Shown here: piece by piece, positions 24,849-37,893 of the stretch
How positions within the stretch are numbered: the stretch's first letter is position 1
Layout of the letters: each line of letters starts with the position of its first letter
From: Cotesia glomerata
Lineage: Eukaryota; Arthropoda; Insecta; Hymenoptera; Braconidae
Assembly (NCBI RefSeq): GCF_020080835.1
Contig: NC_058159.1
Location: forward strand, 29,549,525-29,613,524
Reading direction: 5' to 3'
DNA length: 64,000 nt
Translations under genes and position numbers: made by a program
Notes under the pieces: generated by a model
The model's database searches: none
Told to the model about the DNA's origin: nothing
What the model saw: the letters and a program-made list of their open reading frames with translations, nothing else

Positions 24849-25915
24849 AAATCTTCATCCTTAAATTTGAAATTAAAAATATTTTTTTAACATTAAAAAA
24901 TTGAAAACAATTTACTTTTACAAATAAATAGAAAAATTGTATCAAATTGTTAATTTTTCAATTTTAATCTTAAAAAATAACAAGTGATCGTGAAACTATT
25001 CAATCAAAAAGAAGCTTTCCACACTCAAAAATTTATAAGTGTAAAAATGAATTTATGATAAAAAAAACACAAGAAATAAAATCCAACAGGAAATAATTTT
25101 TCTTACAATATATTAAGAATACTATAAAATATTTAACCTGATATATTTTTCATTTAATACCTTTAATGGAAAAGAATAATAAAAAATTTATTTAACACAA
25201 TAAATTTTTTATTTAAGATGACACATTTAATAAAATAAGTTTATAAAGTTGGATATTAAAAAGTAAAGGCGAGTATCTGGGATCTGGGAGCGAATATCAC
25301 ATGTCTGGCAAATACTTTGAGTATAACATAATATATTACTCGATAAAATAAAAAAGGTAACTGGTATGGGTATTGGAATGAATCGCGATGCGTATATCAC
25401 TGAAATGTTTTAAGGTAGAGCATCATCTCAACTCGGCTCGAGATATTACTTTTATATTTAACATTTAAAGCGCTTCATTTTATTTTGAGAAAATGGACAA
25501 AAATAACCGTCAAGGATAATATAATGGTCTCGGGACAGTTACCTCTGGTATGGTGAAATGATAAATTATCTGGAGCCTTGCTACCGACTGTATACTATAT
25601 ATACTATATACTAGCTCCTTTACTTCCCGAATGGAACCTCCAGTCTAATGGACCAGATAGCGCATAAATGATTAGTCAGAGTCGAGGCCGTCGAGCATAT
25701 TTGATTCAAGCGTTGTGACACAAGGAGACCAATTTGTTTTTAAATATCTTTAAATCATCTTCTTTCCACTTTACTCCGTTCATTCTCCACTCGGTCATAT
25801 TTTATGGTACTATTTTATCAATGCTTGTAGCTAACCCATTTTTACAAATAGAAGACTTGAAATGATTATTTAATTTTTAATATAATTTAAAAAAAAAAAT
25901 TATTATTGTCAATAA
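24849..25915. other. AT-rich intergenic
   Basis: No exon or recognised element. A short ATACTATATATACTATATAC tract is at about 25591-25612. Confidence 0.45.
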
Positions 25916-26734
25916 TCTATATTATTAAGAGAATAAGAAAAATTTTGTTTCCAGGATAGTCATATGATAAAATCGTTTTTTTTTAGCAAAATTTAGTGTC
26001 ATTGCAAAGGTCTTGACTTGAATTTGTGCCTTTTCAAGGTTTCGTTTCATTCTCACCGATAGTTAATTTATTATGATAAGTATTTAGGCTGCATTCGAAA
26101 ATGCTCTATCTCTAGACACATAATTAAGAGATTACCTTGAATCTTGTGAAATATTCACATTTTTAAAGATATAAGCTCATCCCAATGTTACACTCATCGA
26201 AACCTTTCATTTGAGTACCCACATCAATTTTTCATATATTTATTTAAATTGCATATATGTATATATGAAAAATATATGGAAATGCATGTGGGTATTCAAA
26301 TGAAAGCTCTTGATAAGTGTAACATAGAGATGGGTTTATATCTTTAAAAACGTCAATATTTAAGAAAGTACAGTGTAATTTAACATAATCAAGAAACGAC
26401 CTTGTATCTTGAGAACTGTTGACATTTTTAAAGATATAAGCTCATTCCGATGTTAAACTCATCGAGACCTTTCATTTGAGTACCCACATCAATTTTTCAT
26501 ATATTTATACATATTACATATATGTATATATGAAAAATATATCAAAATGCATGTAGGTACTCAAATAAAAGCTCAAGATGAGTGTAACATCAGGAAGAGC
26601 TTATATCTTTAAAAACGTCAATATTTAAGAAAGTACAGTGCAATCTAACAACAGTCATTATTTAATAAAGTAAAATTTAATTTATTTATAGTTCACAAGT
26701 CACGGCAGTCACATAGTGACTGCAAGGTTGCTAG
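25916..26734 (+). mobile_element. Helitron family A, copy 5 (complete)
   Basis: TCTATATTATTAAGAGAATA begins at 25916 after A. The 3' hairpin GCAGTCACATAGTGACTGC, AAGGTTG and CTAG end at 26734 before T. Two palindromic units lie between. 819 bp, no ORF. Confidence 0.9.
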
Positions 26735-27889
26735 TTATAATTAATTATATAATAAAAATACTGAGTTAAAAAATCATTTGCAATATTGTTTGTTCTTTTG
26801 GTAAAACAAAATTATTAAACAAAAAATTTGCTGACTATTTTGATGTTTTTTTCACTTCTATTAATCGTTACATAAATTTTTAAAAAATACGAAATTAATT
26901 TTGATGGTACCTGAACTAATAATCATATGGGTGGCGATATGAGAATCATTCAGGCTATATCAGAACATTTTTTGACGCAAAGCGTATAATAATAAGAATA
27001 GTCAAAGAGAAAAGACAAAATAAAAATTTTTACTCTTAATTTTAATAAAAAAGTATCATATACAATAAACTAAAAAAAATAGCAAACTAATGATATAATT
27101 TCTAAGATACCAGTGGTTAGGCTTAAAGTCTGATCAATATACGTCGGTATAATACGCTCGGATATCAAAGAGGATAATTATCCTTTGAAGTGTTTAGGTT
27201 TCATATGAAGGATAAACACGTTATTGGCTTCAATAGCCTGTATCAAATAATTCTCGTGCTTATCTGTACACGGGAGATCAAATGCTCGTATTAGTTCCTT
27301 GTGACACTTTATCACGTGTAATAGCAATCACGCTGTATCAATAATTCTGAATCCTGAATCGGCTGTCTGCAAAGGAACGGAGCAGATTGTTAAGCGATTA
27401 TTACTATTACTATTACCATTAGGATTGCGCGATTGTTTGTCAGCAATCAAAGTGTCTATTTATGTGAGCGTGAGCGTGTTTATCTTTATTATTTACAGAG
27501 TAATAAATATATGTGTACAAAATAATAATTTGCATAGTGTCACTGGGGTAAATGTAGATGAAGAAAAATCGATAAAATGAATGTGAACATGCGCGTGGAG
27601 AGTGTACAAGGATACAAATTAATCCCTTGGCTACATGAGTAAAGCCAACGACAGGATTAATAATCATGGCTTCGTGTCTAAATGTGGGCTTAGATGAATC
27701 CGCTGAAGCTTCCACTGCAAGACCCGTAAATTCGTCAGCTATATATACTCACAAGAAGCTGGATGTACTGCTGTTGATACTCCAACTACATATTTTAATC
27801 TAAATCCAGTTGACTCGACATTTTTCTAATTTATTAATAATTCCCTACTCAATTTTTTTACTTTTCAGTCACTAAATTACCAAAATAAA
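26735..27889. other. Intergenic
   Basis: AT-rich with a mixed-composition part at 27110-27750. The minus ORF at 27440-27715 has no recognisable feature. Confidence 0.4.
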
Positions 27890-28370
27890 TTTATATGTGG
27901 CTTTATATGACCTGATATGACTTTATATGTCCATACTAGGCCTCATATGGTAATATATACCCTTATATAATTTTTTCATCGAAATTAGTACTTAAATTCA
28001 ACGACAGGTGGCGTATGGCCGCTATATCTTCTCACTGCAAGAGAGTTAATTTTAGGAAATTAAGTTATCAAATATTATACATACTATAATCTAAATCCAG
28101 TTGACTCGACATTTTCCTAATTAATTTATAATTCTTCTACTAAATTTTTTTACTTTTTAATTACTAAAGTTACCAAAAAAAAAATTCATATGTGGCTTTA
28201 TATGGCCTGATATGACTTTATGTGTCCATACCAGGCTTCATATAGTAATAAATATCCTTATATAATTTTTTATCGAAATTAGTACTGAAATTTTTCGACA
28301 GGTGGCGCATGATCGCTAAATCTTCTCACTACAAAAGAGTTAATTTTTTAAAATTAAGTTATAAAATAGA
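27890..28370 (+). repeat. Core-repeat family, tandem pair 1
   Basis: Two units, period 293 bp. Each has an ATATGGCC/ATATGACT-rich part followed by the conserved core CGACAGGTGGCGYATG, CCGCTA and AGAGAGTTAA-like words (cores start at 28003 and 28296). The same core occurs at 53160-53590, 57555-57590 and 60480-60900. Confidence 0.7.
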
Positions 28371-29786
28371 AATAATTGTTTTAGTCTATTAAAGAACTTA
28401 TGTGACGTTATTTTTTAGTTTAATCAATTATTAAACCAATTAATATTAATTACAATACATATTTTTTAGAAAAAAATAACAATTTAAATGTCATTAAAAT
28501 TTCATCTAAATTTGGTCATATAATAAAATTATTTCCCGCGTAATCACAATTCCAAGTTACACATATCTTATAATCGTATAAATCCAACGGTGGTTTAAAA
28601 TGAATCAGACTTTCCCCTGAAAAAAGCCATGATTTACGAGCCGGATTAATTAATTAATTAAATATAAAGGTTAATATTTAATATGAGGACGTAGATGGAT
28701 TTTGTTTGTAATTACACTGGAGCATATTTTACGAATGTAATGAAATATTATTCATGTATCCATAAATACAAACATAATCTCATACTGGCTGTTGTTCTCT
28801 TCAGCGCATTGTGTATATATGTATATATAATCACGAGATTCCATTTATATCACATCGGATATTCGCCCACACATGCCGGGAATAAAGTGTATTATTTTGC
28901 ACACGTGTAGTCACCGAGAGTTAACGCACCTGGTTAGTTGGGGGATCAAACAGTATCGTACATACACACATATACAATTCATACATGTACAAAACTCACA
29001 CTAGAGGTATCATACATAATATATTATATGATATATATTATACATTAGGAATAAAAACAACGATATGTTTCCGTACACAAGCACGTGCAGCCTATCCTCC
29101 CTCCTATGGAGCACAACAGACACTACCTTCAGTTCTTCTTCTTATGCGTTTAATAACAAAACTTTAATATGAGATACAGATACTACATGCCTATGTATAA
29201 GTATATATACACATATATGTATGTATGTTAAGAAAAACGTTGGTTTCTCCTGTGAAATCCAATATTCTGTTTCTGAGAGAAATCTAGCTGATATATTGCT
29301 TCACCCTCAACTCTGCTGTAGTTTACCATGGTGGTGTTATGTGTGAGGTGTAGATGGGAATATAAGACTTTACTGGCACCCCACAAACTCCACCCGCTCG
29401 TGCCTGACATATTTACTGGGGTGAAGACCGTGTGGTGTGAACCGAATATTTATTTCTGATAGATCCTCTAATATCCTACGCAAATATCAATCCGCTAAAA
29501 TAAGCTTTGGTTTTTTTTTCGTACGCTTTAAGTGGGACGGCTTTACAATAAGCAATTAATTTTTTTTTTAGTCTATTCTAAAAATCTTTTAAAATTTTTT
29601 ATTTAATTTATTCACTTTCGGAAACTGCAAGAAATAAAAAATTTTTTCAAAGTTATAAAGTAGAATTCTGCCTTATGAAATTTAATAATATAAATATTTA
29701 AAAAAATTATTTTCCATAATTTGGGTTTATATTTGGTAATTGATATTGCATGTCATGAATAAAAAAACAATTTGTAAAAATGTATT
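28371..29786. other. Intergenic downstream of the DH31-like gene
   Basis: No convincing exon. ORFs at 28695-28910, 28985-29167 and 29228-29410 are short and unsupported. Confidence 0.4.
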
Positions 29787-29792
29787 TTTATT
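29787..29792 (-). terminator. Polyadenylation signal of the DH31-like gene
   Basis: AATAAA on the minus strand, about 95 nt beyond the stop codon at 29887. Spacing suits a short 3' UTR. Confidence 0.5.
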
Positions 29793-29886
29793 AAATTACA
29801 TATTTAAATTTAAATTAATAAATACTTATGAATAATCACAAAGATACGTTTTGCAATAATAATTTTTTTTCGAATACTTTTTAACG

Positions 29887-30336
29887 TCATCGCCCTGGAC
29901 CATAGGAATTATTTGCTAGCCGTTTTCCTAGTAAATACTTTCCGTATCGTGCACCTGTCGAACCTCGACTTAATCCAAAATCGAATCCCCAACTTGAAGC
30001 TGGACTGAAAAACAAATTTTTCTTATTAATTAAAAAAAGGGGGAAATGAACATGATTGATTCATTTTACATATTCAAAAACTTTTTCAAAATTTTGTACT
30101 TCAAAAATTATTCGAAATGATTAACTTTAGAATTGTCGAATATGATCATTTTTTTTATTTTACACCAAAAGTTAGTGCAAAAAAAATAGAAACTTTGGAA
30201 CTAAAAAAAATTTTTCAGAATAATCTGACTATTAGAAAACTTACAGCATAACAGACATTGAAGTTACTAAATTAAAAAGTGCGATTATAATTAAAATCGC
30301 TAGAAGTAGCCGTCCACGTGTCGATTGCTTGTACAT
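29887..30336 (-). CDS. DH31-like (calcitonin-like diuretic hormone) secreted peptide, two exons
   Basis: Exon 1 is 30336-30245, exon 2 is 30004-29887; the 240-bp intron starts GTAAGT and ends TTTTTCAG. The spliced ORF is 69 residues. The ATG follows CAACA, with an in-frame TGA upstream. Residues 1-26 form a signal peptide: basic MYKQSTRGR, then a Leu/Ile-rich core. The last 33 residues begin GFDFGLSRG and end ANNSYGPGR before the stop. Between the tryptophan and the final Gly-Arg lie exactly 31 residues. Known DH31 peptides are 31 residues with D3, G5-L6, R8-G9, G12, K17, A25-N26 and an amidated C-terminal G-P; all these are present here. Final Gly would donate the amide. DH31 acts through class B calcitonin-type receptors in insect fluid secretion and gut control. 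Odd: usual precursors exceed 100 residues with a dibasic site before the hormone; here there is no propeptide, no N-terminal dibasic site, and a GKR at hormone positions 21-23. It could be a divergent hormone or a secreted gland product. Confidence 0.8.
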
Positions 30337-33300
30337 TGTTGCATTAACTCTTTTGTGGCTCAAGTAAAAAATAAGGACAATTTTTTATGGTTATAATGCG
30401 TTCTGAAATTCAAATTTATCACATTTATTGACATTATCGATGTTTTAATTTTATAAAAAATAAAATAGTGCATAAACTAACGACAGAATTGAAAAAAAAT
30501 ATATATATTAGAAATACAATATGATAAATAAATAGAATCTTGTTTGCTTAAAACGTACTGTAAAACACTCAGACTTTAAAAGAATAAAATTTATCTATTT
30601 TTGTCTAAAGTTCGTTGTACAGTTGCAAGAGTAATAGTTTAGTTGTGGTAGTGTATACATCCGCCCCTTTCTCTCATTTTTTGCCCCCTCTTTATGAAAT
30701 AGACTATTGTTGTCTCATTCTAGTACGAAGAGATACTCTACAAATTTCGATTGGGAGTTCAAGGTGAAAATTGACGTATATGCATTTAAGTTCGGAAAAC
30801 TACTACGTGATAATTGTCATTAACTCAAATTGTATATTTTGTTTGCTGACGAAATTTAATGAGTAAGGGCTCTCCAGGCGTACCAAACTTAATGAGCAGG
30901 CATATTAAGGCAATGTAGAAATGAAAAGCAGAAGTTTTAATGTGTTATTCATAGATTTTAAATAATACTTTGATGAAATAATTATATTAAAAAAATCTGA
31001 TCAAGAATTTTTTGAAAAATTAATTATTAAAAATCAGACTCTTAATATTTAATTTAAATAATCTACTAAAGACATTTGAAAGATAAGTAAAAAAAAATAC
31101 ATTATTAATAAAATGAAAGATTGCTAATCTATGTACATAAATTTTAATTGTAACTAAAAAAGCCTGTGTATAAAAAAAATAAACGCAAATTTGCTTTTTT
31201 AGTTTTCAATTTAAATTCTTCTATTTTTTGAATTAATAAAATCTTTCTTTAGTTTTTGTTCTTCCTAATAAAAGTCTAACGAACCGTAGAACCGTCGTTT
31301 GATTGACCACCATTAACACGATCAATCAAGTGATAATTTTTTCCTCGAAGCTTGTGAGAAAATACTCTGATGTGAAGCGGAATTGGAATTAGAACAAGGG
31401 ATGCTGGTGTAATGGTATTTATTACGCGACAAATGAGTTTACGAGTGATCAAATTCCGGTTTTTATGAGTCGAGAATAGGTATATGTATATATAGTATGT
31501 GGGTAGACAGACTTTCCCTTCCATTTCTTATATAGTCGAGTTAACTGGAAAGGGATCAGGGATGTCACGTGGGGCTTGCTGAATCAAGTTCACCCTTCTT
31601 ATCTAAAGCTTCCTTGCTCTTACCCTAAGGCCAGAATTCGATCAGAATGACATTGAGCTTTCTATATCATTGCACGAGACACACACGCTCAAAGGCTAAT
31701 AATGCTAGAGTCCTAGACATAGACGTAGAAGATTATTAGGGATTCAGTCCACGACAGGTGTTCGTAAATCCTTAGATAATTATTTGCTTTTCCGACAAAT
31801 AAAATCCTTGAGAAAGAGTCATCTTGTAACTTATCACTATAACTGTGAGCTTATAACATATTGAGTGACTCGATCTACTGCGTACTCTGTGAAATTACTT
31901 TTTGATATATATCACTTCGTATGATGTCAAAAAGACATAACATATGTTGTATACTCGGTTGCAATAGATCTTACTTAAAAGCTGAAGAGTAAAAAATTGT
32001 TTTAAAAAATTGGAATTAAGTTTTGACTTTTTAGTCTGAAAATTAATTAAAAAAAATATTTTTTTTGAATCTGAAATAATTTGCAAAATAATTTTACTGT
32101 CTAAAATTATAAAAAATCAAAATTCAATTTCAATTTATAAAAATAATTTATTTATCAAAATACCAATAGGTATTTTTTCTCGGATATTCTATAAACTCTT
32201 ATTAAAAAGCTCCTTTCCAATTCTTTTTCTCAATCCTTCTCTACCAATTAACTTTTTACGTGAATGTGGAACGCTTCACGTAAATAATTACCGTAACTTC
32301 TATTCTTTCCCGCTTCTTGTAAATATTTATATTTGTATGAATGTTTATTTTTCACCTTGTAAATATATACCAAAATTATTTATCTAAGCAATAATAATTT
32401 CGCCGAAAAAAAGGAAATTAAAAAATTGAAGATATTTCTAACTTTAATCTAAAATAACTTTTGAAAAAACAAATTTATCGAAAAATCAAAAAAATATCTT
32501 TTTTATAGAGCGTAAAATTTCCTCCTAAAAATACAAATCACATTTTCCGATAAGTTGCTTGTAAGACAAGTTCTAAAATTCCAAAGTTTCAAAATAATTT
32601 TAATAAAAATTTTTGAATATAAATTTTACGAGGTCAAGTTTTGACAAAATTTAAATTGTCACGAATTATAAAAATAATTGTCGATTTTTTGATACACCCT
32701 AATATCTATATTTAAAAGTAAAACAAAAAGCAGAGAGTAAAAGCAGAGTTAGCCATGAAATTCGTCCCTTCTTTAGCCCCTTCTCAGTCTTCGGTCTGAT
32801 GTCTGATGGAACCTGGGCAATAAGACACGTTCTAAAGCTCAAATGTCAACAGGACAGAGGGAGCGTTTCACAGATGTCTCGACTATTTGTTTCAATCTCT
32901 CGCTGCGTTCTCTATATAATTCTATATATATGATGTATAGATTTATCTTTTTCTACGAGTGTGGCCCTCTCGTTCTTTTTTCGCTCGATAAAATACTTTC
33001 GCATTCTCTACGGTCTGCTCACCCTGCTGGTTGATTCTCAGTCGGGCGCTGGTACGCTGTTGCTGGTGAGTTGAAACGACGGCGAAGAAAAAATATAAAG
33101 TTGGCTCTGGATGCTAAAGAATAAAGGGGTGGTAAGGGGTACCGGCGAAGGAAGACCGAAAGAGAGAAAGGAGAAAGAGATGAATATAAGCGTGAAACGG
33201 GTAGAAGGCAAGTGTATATATATATATTAGATATATAATATGAAAAGCACCTAGCCGCGCAGCGGTATGGTATTGAATTTTCATTTGAGCATCTTTTCAT

Positions 33301-33829
33301 CGCTTTCATTGATTCAAGACACCCGAGAGCCCCCGCGCCATCAGGAGTTTCATTTAAAATTGTATACACTTTCCACGGTTTTATGAAAAAATTTATCCGT
33401 CGGTTCCGCATTCCGGGGTGTCGTTATAATTATGTGGATCGCGCCTCTAGCCTCTGTCTATATGTATAGAGTTTTGAGTGAGTATCAAGCCCATGGGCGG
33501 CTGTGTAAATTAAATGTCTTTGTTTCCTCTACTGTTATTGCGTCTTTCTAAACTTTTTATTTTCATTTTTTATTCTTTAATTTAATTCGTTTCTCGTATT
33601 TTTTTCAGTTAAGAGACTTTAAAGGAATGAAACGCCGTCTGTTACTCAACAGTTGCCGAGGAACTTTTAAATTCTTTAAAGTGCCGACACTTAACGGTCC
33701 AAAAAGTTATTGAATTTTGGAAAAAAAACTTGCGAGGATTATTATTATGTATCAAAAGTCGCTTTATAGACTACTCAGTTCTTGAGCGATTGCTATTATT
33801 TGATATTTTGGAAGTTGTAAGTTGTAATA
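30337..33829. other. Upstream region of the DH31-like gene and intergenic DNA
   Basis: A possible 5'-UTR splice acceptor (GAATTTCAG on the minus strand) lies at 30403-30404, 67 bp before the ATG. No clear TATA box. The minus ORF at 31276-31524 ends in a hydrophilic tail (HLIDRVNGGQSNDGSTVR) but has no supporting signals. GC-richer DNA at 33000-33420 shows no exon. Confidence 0.4.
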
Positions 33830-34542
33830 CACAGAAAAAAAGGTTCACTTTAACCAAGAAAATATTTTTCTTCTTAATTATTTTTTTGAGCGAAAAAAAT
33901 TTTTTTTTGACACAAGAAATTTCACTTATTCCAACAAAATTAATTCTCTTGCTTTAAGAAATACGTATCTTGACCCAAGAAAATTTATTTAAATCAAGAA
34001 AATCTTGTTGTTTTTAGAAAATTCAGCCTCTTGCTCCAAAAAATTTAGTTCTTGATAGAAGTAAATTTTTTTGTCTTGAGAAAATTTCTCTCTTGCTCCA
34101 AAAAATTCAATATAAAGATAGAAGTAAATTTTCATTAATATTTTTATTAATAAACATGTCAAATGGCAAGATCAAATAATATTTCATCTTTTTTTTTCAT
34201 TCAATATGCATAATTGCACGCTAAAATAATATAAAGTGGGTATCAAATATTCAAGAGAAAATATTCAAGAAAAAAATTTTCTCAAGGTGAGAAAATTTTT
34301 TTCTCAGCTAAAGTAGGTGGCGCTGCTTCCCTAAAGTATCTAAAAATCTTGATCAAATACAAAAATTTATTGTATCAAGTATTTATGATAATTTGAATGA
34401 AGAAAAAATGACTTTCACCAAGAATAGAATTTCAAGAAAAATTTTTACTTCGGCCAACACAACTTCGGTTTTCCTTCAGGCACCCGAAAATTTTCTTGAG
34501 CCAAGAATTTTGTTCTCCAGTCAAGAAATTTTTATTTCTGTG
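33830..34542 (+). mobile_element. MITE family M, copy 2
   Basis: CACAGAAAAAAAGGTTCACT after TA at 33828-33829; ends TTATTTCTGTG. The right flank is TG, so that TA has decayed. Closely matches copies 1 and 3. CTTGA/CAAGAA words fill the interior. Confidence 0.85.
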
Positions 34543-35565
34543 TGGTGCTCATAGAGTGGAGATTGAAAAATTAAATTGTAGCTCAATAAATTTACTACAA
34601 AAAAAAACTATTATAATAATGATTAATTTTTTTCAATCTCGAAAATTCACAGACAAGACTACCACCGATGATCAAACACGCATATTAAATAGTATTAGTA
34701 AATAAAAAGTTGTGCATGTGTATTGATGCGTGTGAGCGTCGCCCGAAGGGGAGTCACGTTTTATTTCGTCAGTATAATAAGGTCGGGTGTCTTTTTTTTG
34801 GCGTAGTACGCCTTCCTTGACTCGACAGCGGCTCTTAGAGACGAGATTCTGATGCAGGGTCGAGACTCCCCCGCGTTGCACGCATCGGTTCCATTTAGCG
34901 AAAGCCTTAGGGCCGAGGAGGACATTTATTCTTTTTGTCGAGTTGAGAACATAACAGACGAAGGGAAAAAACATTTGGAAGCTGACTTGGTATGGATTAA
35001 AGGCTCGATTTCATTCGATTCGATTCGATGTATATTGCACTAGCTCAGTCAGCGGTCGCGATCGAAACTTGGGATGTATTACAGCTGACGGACCACGCAG
35101 AAGCCTTTTTAATATTATTATATATTGCGTTAAAGTTATTCTCCCTAATTTTAATTAAATATCTCCGGAGGAGACTTACCCCCTGCCAGGGATGAAATTA
35201 ACGCACCCCTGTTGCGCAACGCGATTTCCGTCACGCGAGTTACGAGAACAAACTGTACGCTGTTATATTGCCATTTACCATTTGCGGAATTATGTTATTT
35301 TTATCGATAAGTATTTGTTTTATTTTTTTTTTAAATAGAAACTCAATTTTGATTTATTAAAATAATTTATTTAAAAAAATTATTTTGATCTTTAAAATTC
35401 AATTTTCTGTTCAAAAAAATTGAGAATGCCATTTTTTTAAACTAGATTAACATTATAGTAAATATTTACAAGTGTAAATGTTAATTTGTCAACATTATTT
35501 AATTTTAATTTTAAAAATGTGGAACGCTTCTAAATTCTAAAATATTTTTAAACACCAGAGACGTA
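34543..35565. other. GC-richer island between inverted MITEs
   Basis: About 1 kb bounded by oppositely oriented M elements. Contains a 63-codon plus ORF (34852-35043) of coding-like composition and an overlapping 100-codon minus ORF. Neither has recognisable domains or firm splice sites. Confidence 0.4.
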
Positions 35566-36257
35566 CACAGAAAGAAAAATTTCTTGACTGGAGAACAAAA
35601 TTCTTGGCTCAAGAAAATTTTCGGGTGCCTGAAGGAAGACCGAAGTTATGTTGGCCGAAGTGAAAATTTTTCTTGAAATTCTATTCTTGGTGAAAGTCAT
35701 TTTTTCTTAATTCTAATTATTATAAATACTTGGTACAATAAATTTTTATATTTGATCAAGATTTTTAGATACTTTAGGGAAACAGCGCCACCTACTTCAG
35801 CTGAAAAAAAAATTTTCTCACCTTGAGAAAATTTTTCTCTTAAATATTTGATTCCCATTTTATATTATTTTAGCGTGCAATTATACATATTGAATGAAAA
35901 AAAATGATGAAATATTATTTGATCTTGCCATTTGACATGTTTATCAATAAAAATATTAATGAAAATTTACTTATATCTTTATATTTAATTTTTTGAAGCA
36001 AGAGAGAAATTTTCTCAAGACATGAAAATTTACTTCTATCAAGAACTAAATTTTTTGGAGCAAGAGGCTGAATTTTCTCAAAACAACAAGATTTTCTTGA
36101 ATTAAATAAATTTTCTTGGATCAAGATACGTATTTCTTAAAGCAAAAGAATTAATTTTGAATAAGTGAAATTTCTGTCGAAAAAATTTTTTTTTCGCCCA
36201 AGAAAATAACTAGGAAAAAAAATATTTACTTAGTTCACGTGAACCTTTTTTTCTGTC
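35566..36257 (-). mobile_element. MITE family M, copy 3 (inverted)
   Basis: TA at 35564-35565 and 36258-36259; ends CACAGAAAGAAAAATTTC and GTGAACCTTTTTTTCTGTC. Opposite orientation to copy 2, about 1 kb away. Confidence 0.85.
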
Positions 36258-37299
36258 TACTAAAATGACTATATCTCCGAAAATATTGAAGATAAATCTA
36301 TAGTACAAACGTTTTTTGTATAAAATTTTATAAGCTACGATTTTGGTCTCGTATAATTTATTCCTAAAATCAATATTTTACGAATTATAACTATTTTTTC
36401 CAGTAACTAGATAATAATGTTGTATTGAATAAACAATCCTTAAATAATAATAATGAAACTAAAGTATGCACGCAGTTTATTTGTTCACGTATCAGCTGTC
36501 ACTAGACCCGCGTTCGCGACTGCAACGCTGATCGGCATTCCGATGCGATAGTTAAGTATAAGCAAGAGTGCAGTAAACTTTTTACTTGCCTGAGATAAAG
36601 GGAAAGGATAAGATAGTCTCTTATAGAGGCTTGGACGGCATAATCTAGGACGGAAAATGTGTCCAGTCCTAACAAGTTTAGTTCTATTCGGATCACGGTG
36701 GTATGTCCGCTGAACCAAATCGAGGTTGCCAATCATACACCCAACACCCAACATCGAACTTATATGGTAAACTTAGAATGAATCTATGCATTTATATATA
36801 TATATTTATATACTTATAAATTTATACATGTGCATATATTGCTCGGACGCACGATATCAATCAGCAATCACGATATCCGGAGTTTCTATCACTCTAACGT
36901 ATGTTTATTTATCCGACGAAAATCTAGCTCACTCAACTTTATATTATAATTTTATGCTTAATATTTTATTTAATGTCCAAGTATTAAATTTTTATTAAGG
37001 ATGTATGCTCATTCAAATTGATTTTAATCGATATATAATTTTACTTTACTTTTTTAGTCATGCTCGGGATTATGTATCTCGGTACTCAGTTCATGAATAT
37101 AGATCGTTGAATATAAAATATGTATATAATATGGATAGTTGAGTAATGTGTCGGTATTAGTAGCGAATAATTAATTTCAAAGTAGGTTACATTCAATTAA
37201 TTCAATATTCATTATTAATTAATATTATTATTATTTTTACAATTATCCGACAAATATTTAGAAACAATTTTTTTTTCTTTTTTTAAAAATAAAATATTA
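36258..37299. other. Intergenic
   Basis: GC-richer part at 36480-36760 is open in two minus frames simultaneously; no gene recognised. Confidence 0.4.

Positions 37300-37893
<594 letters not shown>

Noticed and set aside
31276..31524. 82-residue minus ORF near the DH31-like gene, hydrophilic C-terminus
   Set aside because: Considered as a second small secreted peptide, but there is no signal peptide, no processing motif and no poly(A) signal at a sensible distance.
34852..35043. 63-residue plus-strand ORF with coding-like composition
   Set aside because: No signal peptide, domain or clear splice donor; a 100-residue ORF lies opposite. Composition alone is not enough.
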